From Janthinobacterium sp. J1-1 (GTDB lineage Bacteria > Pseudomonadota > Gammaproteobacteria > Burkholderiales > Burkholderiaceae_D), in assembly GCF_030944405.1 (NCBI RefSeq), contig NZ_CP132339.1, positions 1,612,001 to 1,676,000 on the forward strand: a DNA stretch of 64,000 nucleotides. The letters are read 5' to 3'. The notes under the pieces were generated by a model, which saw only the letters and a program-made list of their open reading frames with translations, searched no databases and was not told the origin of the DNA. Shown in pieces: positions 28,276 through 36,922 of this stretch; position 1 is the first letter of the stretch, and each line of letters begins with the position of its first letter. A program made the translations under genes and the position numbers.

Positions 28276-28872
28276 ATGACCACTCCCGATATCCATGCCG
28301 TGTTGCTGTCGTATGTGCGCGATGGCGTGCTGCGCGACCCCGCCGTGATGGGCTTGCGCAGTTTTGCGCGCGAGGAACTCGAAGCGCGCGGTTTTGACGC
28401 CTGCGGCAATCCGGCACAGATCTGCCTGTACGAAGAGCAGCGCCGTTTCCGGCGCGCGGGCAGGGCGGTGCAGCTTGCATGCAAGGTGTTTCTCGCGCAG
28501 GGCCGCTGGTGCGCGAATGGCCTGGAACTGGGCTATCAGGTCAGGCTGGCGGGCGTGCTGCGCGCCGTGGGCAAGCCAGCCATGCCGGCGTTCAGGGTGC
28601 TGCTGCGGCGCGACGCGCACTGTGGCGCGCTGCTGTTCGACAACGGCCTGGTGCTGCGGTTCGCGGCCAATCTGCGCGGCGCGCCACGCCATTATTTCCT
28701 GACCCATGTCGAAGGGCATGTGCTGGCGCCGGCCGGCGGCGAATTCGATCTGCGTGCGGCCAGCCAGGCGCCGCTCGACGCCCTGTACCGCACCTGTACA
28801 CCGGAGCAACTGCGGCGCCTGGCGCACCGCGATCATGCGCCACTGCAAGAGCTGATCCGCCTGCTGTCCTAG
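28276..28872 (+). CDS. Hypothetical protein, conserved-looking, function unknown
   Basis: 198 residues, not recognised. The N-terminal third (VRDGVLRDPAVMGLRSFAREELEARGF) is helical and charged, the middle (YEEQRRFRRAGRAVQLACKVF) is basic, and the rest alternates strands and helices (HCGALLFDNGLVLRFAANL). No signal peptide or membrane segment. It is divergent from thiL and its stop (CTAG) is shared with the convergent marR gene. Codon use matches the surroundings. Longer in-frame starts exist at 28243 and 28210. Confidence 0.55.
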   Translation: MTTPDIHAVLLSYVRDGVLRDPAVMGLRSFAREELEARGFDACGNPAQICLYEEQRRFRRAGRAVQLACKVFLAQGRWCANGLELGYQVRLAGVLRAVGKPAMPAFRVLLRRDAHCGALLFDNGLVLRFAANLRGAPRHYFLTHVEGHVLAPAGGEFDLRAASQAPLDALYRTCTPEQLRRLAHRDHAPLQELIRLLS

Positions 28873-29387
28873 GCTTTTGCCTGCACCATTCCCTGCAGCA
28901 GCTTGTCCAGCAACTGGCCCAGCTGGGTTTGTTCGCGCGTGGTCAATGCCGCCAGCATGCGCTGCTCGTTGGCCACATGCAGCAGCACCAGCTTGTCGAT
29001 CAGTTCCTTGCCCTCGCTGGTGAGCGCCACCAGCACGCCGCGCCGGTCGGTCGGGTGTTTCTGCCGTTCGATCAGGCCGGCCGTTTCCAGCCGGTCGATG
29101 CGATTCGTCATGCCGCCCGACGACAGCATCGCCGCTTCGTACAGCGCCGTCGGCGTCAACGCATACGGCGCGCCAGAGCGGCGCAGGGTCGCCAGCACAT
29201 CGAATTCGCCGGGCTGCAGGCCGTGTTCGGCAAACAGGGGATTGAGCCAGTCGCGCGCCATCAGCTGCGCCACCGTGCCCAGTTGCCCCACCACTTGCAT
29301 GGCGCGGGTATCGAGCTGCGGCAGTTCGCGCTGCCATTGTTCGGCCGCAAATCGGGCGCGCTGGTGTTCCTGCGGAGTGTCCGTCAT
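28869..29387 (-). CDS. MarR-family transcriptional regulator
   Basis: 172 residues with a winged helix: QPGEFDVLATLRRSGAPYALTPTALYEAAMLSSGGMTNRIDRLETAGLIERQ and then KHPTDRRGVLVALTSEGKELIDKL, the classic DRR-wing signature. MarR dimers repress genes and release on ligand. The divergent MFS transporter gene, 119 bases away, is the likely target; two inverted TTTAATATT motifs lie between them. Confidence 0.9.
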   Translation of the reverse strand: MTDTPQEHQRARFAAEQWQRELPQLDTRAMQVVGQLGTVAQLMARDWLNPLFAEHGLQPGEFDVLATLRRSGAPYALTPTALYEAAMLSSGGMTNRIDRLETAGLIERQKHPTDRRGVLVALTSEGKELIDKLVLLHVANEQRMLAALTTREQTQLGQLLDKLLQGMVQAKA

Positions 29388-29419
29388 GCCACCGCCTTTA
29401 TCTTGACGTCGAGACTGTT

Positions 29420-29474
29420 TTTAATATTCATGTTAAGATACTTTTCATCGAGTTAGTTTTCTTCAAATATTAAA
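29420..29474. promoter_or_regulatory. Inverted TTTAATATT motifs in the marR-MFS divergent region
   Basis: TTTAATATT at 29420-29428 recurs in inverted orientation as AATATTAAA at 29466-29474. AT-rich dyads of this kind are typical MarR-family operators, and the region also must hold both promoters. Confidence 0.35.
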
Positions 29475-29506
29475 CCATGTGCCTCCCAGCGAGGCAAGGA
29501 CTATCC

Positions 29507-30682
29507 ATGTCATCGACACGCTACACGCCGCAGCCACCTTCCACGGCTATATTAGTGGCCGCCATCATTTTGCTCGGACTCAATCTGCGCCCCATCCTGG
29601 CCGCCATCGGTCCCTTGCTCGGTGTCATCCAGGCCAGCACCGGCATCAGCAGTGCCGATGCCGGCCTGCTGACCACCGTACCCGTGTTTGCGATGGGCGT
29701 GTGCGCGCTGGCGGGCGCGCAATTGCAGCGCCGGCTGGGCGTGGTGCGCGGCGTGGGGTTGGGCATCGCCATCATTGCGCTCGCCTGCGCCCTGCGCTGG
29801 CCCTTGCACGGCAGCGCCGGCCTGATCGCCACCGCCGCGCTCGGCGGCCTTGGCATCGCGCTGGTGCAAGCCCTGCTGCCAGCCTTTATCAAGCGCCACT
29901 TTCCCGAACGCGCCGGCCAGCTGATGGGGTTTTATACCACCGGCATCATGGGCGGCGCGGCGCTGGCCGCCGCCTCGGCCTCGCCGCTGGGGCAAACTCT
30001 GGGCTGGCAAATGCTGCTGGCATTGTGGGCGCTGCCGGCGCTGGCCGCGCTGCTGCTGTGGCGCCGCGCGGCGGGCCGCCGCCATGAAGTGCAAGCTGGC
30101 GCAGGCGCCAGCTTGCCGGTGGGCAGTGGGCGTGCCTGGCTGCTGATGCTGTTCTTTGGCATCGGCACCGGCGCCTACACCCTGGTGCTGGCCTGGCTGC
30201 CGCCGTTTTATACCGAGCTGGGCTGGAGTGCGTCGCACAGCGGCCTGCTGCTGGGCGCCCTGACCCTGGTGGAAGTGCTGGCCGGCCTGGTGGTCTCCAG
30301 CATCATCAACCGTTTTACGGACCGCCGTCCGCTGCTGCTGGCGGTGCTGCTGTCCGTGCTGCTGGGCCTGGCTTGCCTGATCGTGGCGCCCACGCTGCTG
30401 GCGATCCCCGCCGTGATACTGCTGGGCTGCGGCATCGGCGCGCTGTTTCCGCTGTCCCTGATCGTCAGCATGGACCATGTGACGGAGCCGGCCGGCGCCG
30501 GCGCGCTGCTGGGCTTCGTGCAGGGGGGCGGCTATATCGTCGCCAGCGGCATGCCGTTTATTGCCGGCCTGATCCGCCAGCATAGCGCCAGCCTGGCCCA
30601 GGCGTGGATGGTGATGGCCGGTGGCGTGGTATTGCTGCTGCTGATCGCGCTGCGCTTTGCGCCGGGTGGCAGGCTGCGCTAA
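29507..30682 (+). CDS. MFS transporter of the CynX/NimT family
   Basis: 391 residues and about 12 membrane helices. LGLNLRPILAAIGPLLGVIQASTG at the N-terminus is the signature of the cyanate/nitroimidazole-type branch; VQALLPAFIKRHFPERAGQLMGFYTTGIMGGAAL is in the first half. AAGGA precedes the ATG at 29507, which is preferred to an upstream GTG-frame start. Regulation by the divergent MarR protein would fit an efflux role for a small organic compound; the substrate is not known. Confidence 0.85.
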   Translation: MSSTRYTPQPPSTAILVAAIILLGLNLRPILAAIGPLLGVIQASTGISSADAGLLTTVPVFAMGVCALAGAQLQRRLGVVRGVGLGIAIIALACALRWPLHGSAGLIATAALGGLGIALVQALLPAFIKRHFPERAGQLMGFYTTGIMGGAALAAASASPLGQTLGWQMLLALWALPALAALLLWRRAAGRRHEVQAGAGASLPVGSGRAWLLMLFFGIGTGAYTLVLAWLPPFYTELGWSASHSGLLLGALTLVEVLAGLVVSSIINRFTDRRPLLLAVLLSVLLGLACLIVAPTLLAIPAVILLGCGIGALFPLSLIVSMDHVTEPAGAGALLGFVQGGGYIVASGMPFIAGLIRQHSASLAQAWMVMAGGVVLLLLIALRFAPGGRLR

Positions 30683-30759
30683 GGTGCGCTAGTGTGCGCA
30701 GGCGAGCCCACCTGAGCTGCTATATTTTGCAGCCTGGCCATACCGGGAGTCCATCGCAG

Positions 30760-31353
30760 ATGAATATCGTCGACCATTATCTTGCCGGGCTGCGCCAGGC
30801 GCTGCCGCCGATGCCACTGGCGCGGCTGGCCGGGGCGCGCGGTGCCAGCGCGGCGCAGCTGCAAAGCCTGCTGCAGGCGTTTCCGGACTGCCCCGCCAGC
30901 TTGCTGGCCTTATTGAGCCAGATCAACGGCACCCACTGGGACGATGATGACGATGGCGGCACGGCCGTGCTGGTGCTGGGCGCCGACGCCGCCATGGGCA
31001 GTTACCCTTATTTCCTGCGCTCGGTCGAACAGATACTGGAAGACCGGCAGATGTATCCCGACAGCATTGTCGAGATCCATGGCGACCCGCCGGGCGATGA
31101 TGATGTCGTGCTCGACAGCCGCATCGATGTGCAGGCCAGCGGCAGAGAACGGCTGTGCTTTGCCCACTGCATGAACAATGGCGGCACCTCGATGCTGTAT
31201 CTCGATTTTGCTCCTGCAGCCGGTGGCGTGATCGGGCAGCTCATCCGCTTCCTGCACGACCCCGATGAATACCGCGTGATTGCCGCCGGTTTTGATGATT
31301 ACCTGCAATTGCAGATCCAACAGGAGTATGTCTTTGTCGACCCCGATCAATAA
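30760..31353 (+). CDS. SUKH-family (SMI1/KNR4) protein, copy 1
   Basis: 197 residues. Features of the SMI1/KNR4 fold: LLALLSQINGTHWDDDDDGGT, SVEQILEDRQ and CFAHCMNNGGTSMLYLDFAPAAGGVIGQLIRFLHDPDEYRVIAAGFDDYL at the C-terminus. Bacterial members commonly act as immunity proteins against toxin nucleases, though others have no known role. It overlaps a paralogue by 26 bases, forming a tandem pair. No toxin gene is seen next to it. Confidence 0.78.
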   Translation: MNIVDHYLAGLRQALPPMPLARLAGARGASAAQLQSLLQAFPDCPASLLALLSQINGTHWDDDDDGGTAVLVLGADAAMGSYPYFLRSVEQILEDRQMYPDSIVEIHGDPPGDDDVVLDSRIDVQASGRERLCFAHCMNNGGTSMLYLDFAPAAGGVIGQLIRFLHDPDEYRVIAAGFDDYLQLQIQQEYVFVDPDQ

Positions 31354-31948
31354 ATCCGCCATCCTTGAACGTTATCTGGCTGGCGTGCGCGACGCCTTGC
31401 CGCAGGAAAGCCTGGACGAACTGGCGCTGGCCAGTGGCGCCAGCGCACAGCAGCTCGAACAGTTGCGCCAGGCCTACCCGCCATGCCCGGATACCTTGTT
31501 GCAGCTGCTGAGTATCTACAACGGCACCTATCATGAGAAATATGCTGGCGGCACGGTGTCGGTGTATCTGCTGGGCTCGGATGCGTACGAGTATCCGTAC
31601 TATCTGAGCTCGGTCGAGCAGATCCTCGAAGACCAGCAATCGCGCCAGCGCAGTATCGCCGATATCTATGGCCATTACCTCGAGGAAGATCCCTGCATAG
31701 TCGACGCGCGCATCGACGTGACCATCAAGCAGGGCCAGCGGCTCTGTTTTTCGCACTGCATGAACAACGGCGGCAGTTCCCTGCTGTATATCGATTTCAA
31801 CCCGTCTGCTTCAGGCAAAGTGGGGCAGGTGGTGCGCTTCATGCACGACCCCGACAACTACCAGGTCATCGCCGACAGTTTTGACGACTACCTGCAGCTG
31901 CTGATTGATGAGGACTATGGTTTTTTGAGCGAAGACAATTTCGAGTAA
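31328..31948 (+). CDS. SUKH-family (SMI1/KNR4) protein, copy 2
   Basis: 206 residues and clearly paralogous to the preceding gene: both carry LERYLAG/HYLAGLR, SGASAQQLEQLRQAYP, SSVEQILED, FSHCMNNGGSSLLYIDFNPSASGKVGQVVRFMHDPDNYQVIADSFDDYLQ. The start at 31328 has AGGAG just upstream, inside the 3' end of copy 1, so expression is coupled. Divergence between the copies suggests different partners. Confidence 0.78.
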   Translation: MSLSTPINKSAILERYLAGVRDALPQESLDELALASGASAQQLEQLRQAYPPCPDTLLQLLSIYNGTYHEKYAGGTVSVYLLGSDAYEYPYYLSSVEQILEDQQSRQRSIADIYGHYLEEDPCIVDARIDVTIKQGQRLCFSHCMNNGGSSLLYIDFNPSASGKVGQVVRFMHDPDNYQVIADSFDDYLQLLIDEDYGFLSEDNFE

Positions 31949-31961
31949 GGTGATTTTTCAT

Positions 31962-32003
31962 CGTCAAAAATTATCGATATTCAAAAATCGATAGTTTTTG
32001 ACG
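31962..32003. repeat. 17-bp imperfect inverted repeat upstream of the malic enzyme gene
   Basis: The arms at 31962-31978 and 31987-32003 (CGTCAAAAATTATCGAT and ATCGATAGTTTTTGACG) pair with one mismatch across an 8-base loop. It begins 13 bases after the SUKH stop. No T-run follows, so it may be a weak terminator or a protein-binding dyad. Confidence 0.6.
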
Positions 32004-32060
32004 CCAATCCGGTTTGCGCCGACCGTGACCTTTACAATGGCGGGTTATGCGCTTTCGTGA

Positions 32061-32114
32061 TATCAGACTATGCTTGCGGAAAATACCTAGCTAATTGAAA
32101 GTATCGGTCTGATA
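32061..32114. promoter_or_regulatory. TATCAGAC/GTCTGATA dyad in the malic enzyme leader
   Basis: An exact 8-bp inverted repeat (32061-32068 and 32107-32114), 38 bases between arms, lies 45 bases upstream of the malic enzyme ATG. The spacing suits a looped or paired operator. Confidence 0.3.
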
Positions 32115-32158
32115 AAATCGCGAACACCCCGATCGACCAAACAGGAAGGCAGCACAGC

Positions 32159-34474
32159 ATGGATTCGTCATCTGATAAAAAAGAAGAATTGCGTCAACAA
32201 TTGCGCCTCGCCGCACTCGAGTATCACGAGTGCCCGCGACCAGGCAAGATCAGCGTGACGCCTACCAAGACACTGACCAACCAGCGCGACCTGGCGCTGG
32301 CCTATTCGCCCGGCGTGGCCGCCCCCTGCGAAGAAATCGTCATCGATCCGGCCAACGCCTACAAATACACGGCGCGCGGCAATCTGGTGGCCGTGATCAC
32401 CAACGGCACGGCCGTGCTGGGCCTGGGCAATATCGGTCCGCTGGCCGCCAAGCCGGTGATGGAAGGCAAGGGCGTGCTGTTCAAGAAGTTCGCCGGCATC
32501 GACGTGTTCGACATCGAAATCAACGAGCTGGACCCTGATAAACTGGTCGACATCATCGCGTCGCTGGAACCGACCTTCGGCGGCATCAACCTGGAAGACA
32601 TCAAGGCGCCCGAGTGCTTCTATATCGAGCGCCAGCTGCGCGAGCGCATGAAGATTCCCGTCTTCCATGACGACCAGCACGGCACCGCCATCATCGTCGG
32701 CGCGGCCATCCTGAACGGCATCCAGTATGTCGGCAAGGACATCAAACACTGCAAACTGGTGGTCTCGGGCGCTGGCGCCGCGGCCCTGGCCTGCCTGGAC
32801 CTGATCGTCGACCTGGGCTTCCCGCTCGAAAACATTTTCGTCACCGACCTGGCCGGCGTGGTCTACAAGGGCCGCACCGAGCTGATGGATCCGGACAAGG
32901 AACGTTTCGCGCGCGACACTCCGGCCCGTACCCTGGCCGAAGTGATCCCCGATGCCGACATCTTCCTCGGCCTGTCGGCCGGTGGCGTGCTGAAACAGGA
33001 CATGGTCAAGACCATGGCCAAGAACCCGCTGATCCTGGCGCTGGCCAACCCGAATCCGGAAATCCTGCCCGACGACGTGAAAGCTGTGCGCGGCGACGCC
33101 ATCATCTGCACCGGCCGTTCGGATTACCCGAACCAGGTCAACAACGTGCTGTGCTTCCCCTACATTTTCCGTGGCGCCCTCGATTGCGGCGCGACCACCA
33201 TCACGCGCGAAATGGAAATTGCCGTGGTGCACGCGATCGCCGAACTGGCGCATGCCGAGCAGTCCGACATCGTCGCCACCACCTATGGTTTCACCAGCCT
33301 GTCGTTCGGCCCGGAATACCTGATCCCGATGCCGTTCGATCCGCGTTTGCTGATCAAGATCGCGCCGGCGGTGGCCAAGGCGGCCGAAGATTCGGGCGTG
33401 GCGACGCGTCCGATCAAGGACCTGCAAGCGTACGCCGACAGCCTGCAGCAATTCGTGTATCGCAGCGGCACCTTCATGAAGCCGCTGTTCCAGGTGGCCA
33501 AGAAAACCGCGAACGAACTCAAACGCATCGTCTACGCCGAAGGCGAAGAAGAGCGCGTGTTGCGCGCGGTGCAAGTGGTGGTCGACGAGAAACTGGCGCG
33601 TCCGATCCTGGTGGGCCGTCCTGCCGTGCTGGAAACGCGGATCCAGAAGTTCGGCCTGCGGCTGAAGCAAGGCGTCGACTTCGACATCATCAACCCGGAC
33701 TTCGACGAGCGCTACCGCGATTACTGGACCACGTATTACGAAATGACCAGCCGCAAGGGCGTCACCGAGGAATACGCCAAGCTGGAAATGCGCCGCCGCC
33801 ATAGCCTGATCGGCTCGATGATGATACACAAGGGTCACGCCGACGGCATGATCTGCGGCACCTTCGGCACCACCCAATTGCACCTGAAATATATCGACCA
33901 GGTGCTGGGCAAGCGCGCCGGCAGCAATGTCTACGCCGCCATGAACGTGCTGATCATGCCCGAGCGCCAGCTGGTGATGGTCGACACCCACGTCAATGAA
34001 AACCCGGACGCGGATCAGCTGGCCGAGATCACCATCATGGCGGCCGAAGAGATGACGCGTTTCGGCCTGTCGCCGCGCGCGGCCCTGCTGTCGCACTCGA
34101 ACTTCGGTTCTTCCGACAGCGCCTCGGCGCAGAAGATGCGCGCCGCGCTGGCGATCATCAAGGAACGCGCGCCGGACCTGGAAATCGACGGCGAAATGCA
34201 CGGCGACACGGCTTTGGACAGCAAGCTGCGTCACAAGCTGATGCCGAACTCGGACCTGAAGCACGACGCCAACCTGCTGGTGATGCCGAATATCGAGTCG
34301 GCCAACATCGCCTACAACCTGGTGAAAACCGCCGCCGGCAACGGCATCGCGGTCGGCCCTATCCTGCTCGGCTGCGCCAAGCCGGTGCACATCCTGACGC
34401 CATCGGCCACCGTGCGCCGCATCGTCAACATGACGGCGCTGTGCGTGGTCGATGCGGTAGCGCAACGCCTGTAA
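32159..34474 (+). CDS. maeB: NADP-dependent malic enzyme with phosphotransacetylase-like C-terminal domain (MaeB)
   Basis: 771 residues. The N-terminal 430 are malic enzyme: [41 protein letters not shown] (metal and substrate) and [20 protein letters not shown] (NADP site). From about 440 a phosphotransacetylase-like domain follows ([53 protein letters not shown]). It decarboxylates malate to pyruvate and NADPH; the second domain is thought to be regulatory and sense acetyl-CoA. The leader has two inverted repeats and the gene ends in a strong terminator. Confidence 0.93.
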   Translation: MDSSSDKKEELRQQLRLAALEYHECPRPGKISVTPTKTLTNQRDLALAYSPGVAAPCEEIVIDPANAYKYTARGNLVAVITNGTAVLGLGNIGPLAAKPVMEGKGVLFKKFAGIDVFDIEINELDPDKLVDIIASLEPTFGGINLEDIKAPECFYIERQLRERMKIPVFHDDQHGTAIIVGAAILNGIQYVGKDIKHCKLVVSGAGAAALACLDLIVDLGFPLENIFVTDLAGVVYKGRTELMDPDKERFARDTPARTLAEVIPDADIFLGLSAGGVLKQDMVKTMAKNPLILALANPNPEILPDDVKAVRGDAIICTGRSDYPNQVNNVLCFPYIFRGALDCGATTITREMEIAVVHAIAELAHAEQSDIVATTYGFTSLSFGPEYLIPMPFDPRLLIKIAPAVAKAAEDSGVATRPIKDLQAYADSLQQFVYRSGTFMKPLFQVAKKTANELKRIVYAEGEEERVLRAVQVVVDEKLARPILVGRPAVLETRIQKFGLRLKQGVDFDIINPDFDERYRDYWTTYYEMTSRKGVTEEYAKLEMRRRHSLIGSMMIHKGHADGMICGTFGTTQLHLKYIDQVLGKRAGSNVYAAMNVLIMPERQLVMVDTHVNENPDADQLAEITIMAAEEMTRFGLSPRAALLSHSNFGSSDSASAQKMRAALAIIKERAPDLEIDGEMHGDTALDSKLRHKLMPNSDLKHDANLLVMPNIESANIAYNLVKTAAGNGIAVGPILLGCAKPVHILTPSATVRRIVNMTALCVVDAVAQRL

Positions 34475-34499
34475 TGTCCTGAGCGGTCCTGCCGCCTGA

Positions 34500-34534
34500 A
34501 AGCCGCCCCATCCGCAAGGAGGGGCGGCTTTTTT
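34500..34534. terminator. Rho-independent terminator after maeB
   Basis: AAGCCGCCCC pairs with GGGGCGGCTT across a ten-base loop and is followed by a T-run. It is 26 bases after the maeB stop and touches the stop of the convergent gene. Confidence 0.88.
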
Positions 34535-35330
34535 ACATCGGCGGCATGGTCATGGGCATCGCCGTGGCGGGCGGATAACGGCGCAGGTAATAGTGGCGGT
34601 ACAGCATGATTTCGCCCCATACCAGCAGCAGCGCCAGCAGCAGGAACAGGCCGATCGTGAGCTTGAGCGAATTGAAATAGGCACTGGCCTGGCGCCCGAT
34701 GGCGTCGACAAAGACCAGTGGCAGGGATTTGTCGAGCTTGCTTAAGTCACGCAGGTCGGAACCCTTCAACGTTTCGCCCAGTACGCCGACCCTGCTCACC
34801 AGTTGCGCCTGCAGTACCTCGGTCAGCAACACGCTGCCACGGCGCAAGGTGAATTCATTGATCCAGCGTGCCTTGCTGCGTTCCCAGTAACCATCCGACA
34901 CCGGTTTGTAGTACATGCTCTGCACCAGGGGTTCGATCAGGCTGCGCATGCTGACCGGCTGGTCCGGGGCGATCAGCCTGACCCGCTGTTCGAGATAGAG
35001 GCGCAGCATCGGCGCATGGGCTTCGAACACCGGCTGCAGATCGCGCACCAGGGCCTGGTTGACCAGGCGATGCACGCTGTGCACGGCGCCAAACGCGCCG
35101 CCGAGCAGCGGCAGCGCCACCAGGATCAGCACATAGCTGAGTTTGGCCGCCACATGCCAGGCGGGCGGACGGCGCACCAGCAGGCATTTTTTGGCCAGCT
35201 GGTAGCAGATGATCACGGCCACTACAAAGCCGAGCACGCCATACAGCAGCATCCACGGCAGCGCGGTCCACAGCAGTTCGCTACCGAACGGCAACAGGCG
35301 GCTGCCCCAGTTGGCCAGTTGTGCATTCAT
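34533..35330 (-). CDS. Membrane protein of unknown function
   Basis: 265 residues, not recognised. Predicted membrane segments: TALPWMLLYGVLGFVVAVIICY (about 23-44), SYVLILVALPLLGGAFGAV (about 65-83) and TIGLFLLLALLLVWGEIMLY (about 225-245). A large extracytoplasmic or cytoplasmic loop (85-220) with helical character lies between the last two. The C-terminus is Met/Pro-rich. It converges with maeB across a shared terminator. Confidence 0.6.
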   Translation of the reverse strand: MNAQLANWGSRLLPFGSELLWTALPWMLLYGVLGFVVAVIICYQLAKKCLLVRRPPAWHVAAKLSYVLILVALPLLGGAFGAVHSVHRLVNQALVRDLQPVFEAHAPMLRLYLEQRVRLIAPDQPVSMRSLIEPLVQSMYYKPVSDGYWERSKARWINEFTLRRGSVLLTEVLQAQLVSRVGVLGETLKGSDLRDLSKLDKSLPLVFVDAIGRQASAYFNSLKLTIGLFLLLALLLVWGEIMLYRHYYLRRYPPATAMPMTMPPM

Positions 35331-35415
35331 GTGCTTTGCCTTGATGATGAATAATCAGGCAAGTATATCTTTTTCGTAATGCAACATCTGCACGCTTGAA
35401 ACGCGTGCTGGACGA

Positions 35416-35916
35416 TCAATTAAAGGGGGACAGATCGAGCCAGACGGCATACGACAAACGCTTGCCATTCCACAGGCCGCCGCCGCGGATCACGGCGTCG
35501 CACGAGGTCAGCTGGCCGGCCAGGTCCTGGTGGCCCAGGTTGCGGTGCAACTTCAACGCATCGTTGTGCGCCAGGTAGCCCACCAGCAAGCCATCGATGA
35601 AGACGGCGATGGCCTTGTCCTGGAACGGGTTGGCGTCGTCGCACACCAGCAGCGCCAGGCATTTTTCATCGGCATTGCCGGGGCCGTGCTCACCGGCCAG
35701 CCTGGCGATGGCCGGCTGGTACATCGCATCGTTGTCCACTTCGGAAGCAAAACGGCCGCCATCGGTCCAGTGGTGCGCCGGCGCACCGGACGGTATTGCC
35801 GGCACGTACTCGCGGATCGACAGCAGCGCCTTGTTCAGCGGCTTGACGGGCGTGCGGTCGCTGAAGACGTAGTACAGCAGGGCGATGACAGCCGCAATGG
35901 CGAGCAGGTAAAGCAT
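35416..35916 (-). CDS. HIRAN-like domain protein with N-terminal membrane anchor
   Basis: 166 residues. MLYLLAIAAVIALLYYVF is a membrane anchor, then a linker rich in charged residues. The C-terminal 75 residues (LVCDDANPFQDKAIAVFIDGLLVGYLAHNDA ... CDAVIRGGGLWNGKRLSYAVWLDL) resemble the HIRAN fold, whose NP-D-AIAV-G-VGYL pattern binds DNA ends in helicase-associated proteins, though bacterial stand-alone forms are poorly understood. The membrane anchor makes a DNA role uncertain. Confidence 0.5.
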   Translation of the reverse strand: MLYLLAIAAVIALLYYVFSDRTPVKPLNKALLSIREYVPAIPSGAPAHHWTDGGRFASEVDNDAMYQPAIARLAGEHGPGNADEKCLALLVCDDANPFQDKAIAVFIDGLLVGYLAHNDALKLHRNLGHQDLAGQLTSCDAVIRGGGLWNGKRLSYAVWLDLSPFN

Positions 35917-36012
35917 GGTATCTCTCTGAATTCTAGGGTGGGGGTGCTGGCGGTGGCACTGCGTTGCCGACACTATAGCAAGCCGACCCCTCGGCCGCCA
36001 TGCCTGATGTTG

Positions 36013-36423
36013 CTAGCGCTTGATCGCCATGCCGACCGACTTCGGTGCCGTGTGCCTGAAACCGAACTGCGCGTACAGTTCCTGCGCCTGGCCGTCCGCG
36101 ATCAGACTGACATAGGCGCTGGCCGGCACCTGCTGCTCGATATAGCGCATGATCTCGCGCATGATCAGCTTGCCCAGGCCACGGCCCTGGTGCGTGGGCA
36201 GCACGGCGATATCGACCACCTGGTAAAAACAGCCACCGTCGCCGATGATGCGGCCCATGCCGACGATCTCGTCGCCGTGCAGCACCTGTACTGCAAATAA
36301 AGAGTTGGGCAGTCCCCTGGCCGCCGCTTCCGCTGTCTTCGGGCTGAGGCCGGAAACACTGCGCAGATGGCAATAGGTGGCGACATCGGGAATCGCAAGG
36401 CGGGTAGTGTAGGGCGTGGACAA
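36013..36423 (-). CDS. GNAT-family N-acetyltransferase
   Basis: 136 residues. Acetyl-CoA-binding motif A, VVDIAVLPTHQGRGLGKLIMREIMRYI, is near residues 68-94; the C-terminus has ELYAQFGFRHT. I chose the TTG at 36423 because AGGAG lies six bases upstream and the predicted product starts with the expected N-terminal strand. The acceptor is unknown. Confidence 0.83.
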   Translation of the reverse strand: MSTPYTTRLAIPDVATYCHLRSVSGLSPKTAEAAARGLPNSLFAVQVLHGDEIVGMGRIIGDGGCFYQVVDIAVLPTHQGRGLGKLIMREIMRYIEQQVPASAYVSLIADGQAQELYAQFGFRHTAPKSVGMAIKR

Positions 36424-36525
36424 GGCAAACTCCTGCAATGAGTAGGGAGAGGCAATTATAAATGCGCCTGTTCGGCAATCGCCAATTGCGCTATGGTGGC
36501 GCCATTCCCTTGATGAAAGCACGCC

Positions 36526-36918
36526 ATGTCCGCAGGATTTACCGCCACCGAATTGTCCGTCCTCGAACAGGACGACGCCCTGATCACCACCCTGGCCGCA
36601 CCGACGGCCAAGGGTGAACCCGTGTACCTGATGTTCCAGCGCGCCGATGAGTACGATGAACAGGACGTGTCGCTCGGCATGGACGAGCCGTATATCGAAT
36701 ACTGCGGCCAGGAATTTTCCTGGTACGGCCATATGCACGCCGTGATCCTGCACGCCAACCGCCTGTCGGTGCAGATGGACGCCGAGGCCGCCATGCAGAT
36801 GGACGACGACGGCCAGATCGACGTGCGTTTCAATTTGTCTGCCGAGAAATATGCGCGCCTGCAGCAGGCGCTGCGCACCACCTTCGACGGCTGCGAATAT
36901 TATCGCGAAGAAGCCTGA
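36526..36918 (+). CDS. Imm10-like immunity protein candidate
   Basis: 130 residues, acidic. The pattern VYLMFQRADEYDEQDVSLGMDEPYIEYCGQEFSWYGHMHAVILHANRLSVQMD...IDVRFNLSAEKYARLQQALRTTF resembles the Imm10 family of immunity proteins found beside polymorphic toxins. The resemblance is by memory of the family pattern, not by search. No toxin or secretion gene is adjacent. Confidence 0.5.
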   Translation: MSAGFTATELSVLEQDDALITTLAAPTAKGEPVYLMFQRADEYDEQDVSLGMDEPYIEYCGQEFSWYGHMHAVILHANRLSVQMDAEAAMQMDDDGQIDVRFNLSAEKYARLQQALRTTFDGCEYYREEA

Positions 36919-36922
36919 CGCT

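Noticed and set aside
32168..34465. A 765-residue open frame antisense to maeB, and similar long antisense frames at 13785-16022, 22000-24621, 39466-40803 and 46899-48908
   Set aside because: Long antisense frames are expected opposite GC-rich genes with strong third-position bias. Their translations are rich in His, Arg and Gly and resemble no protein, while the opposite strand carries clear conserved motifs.
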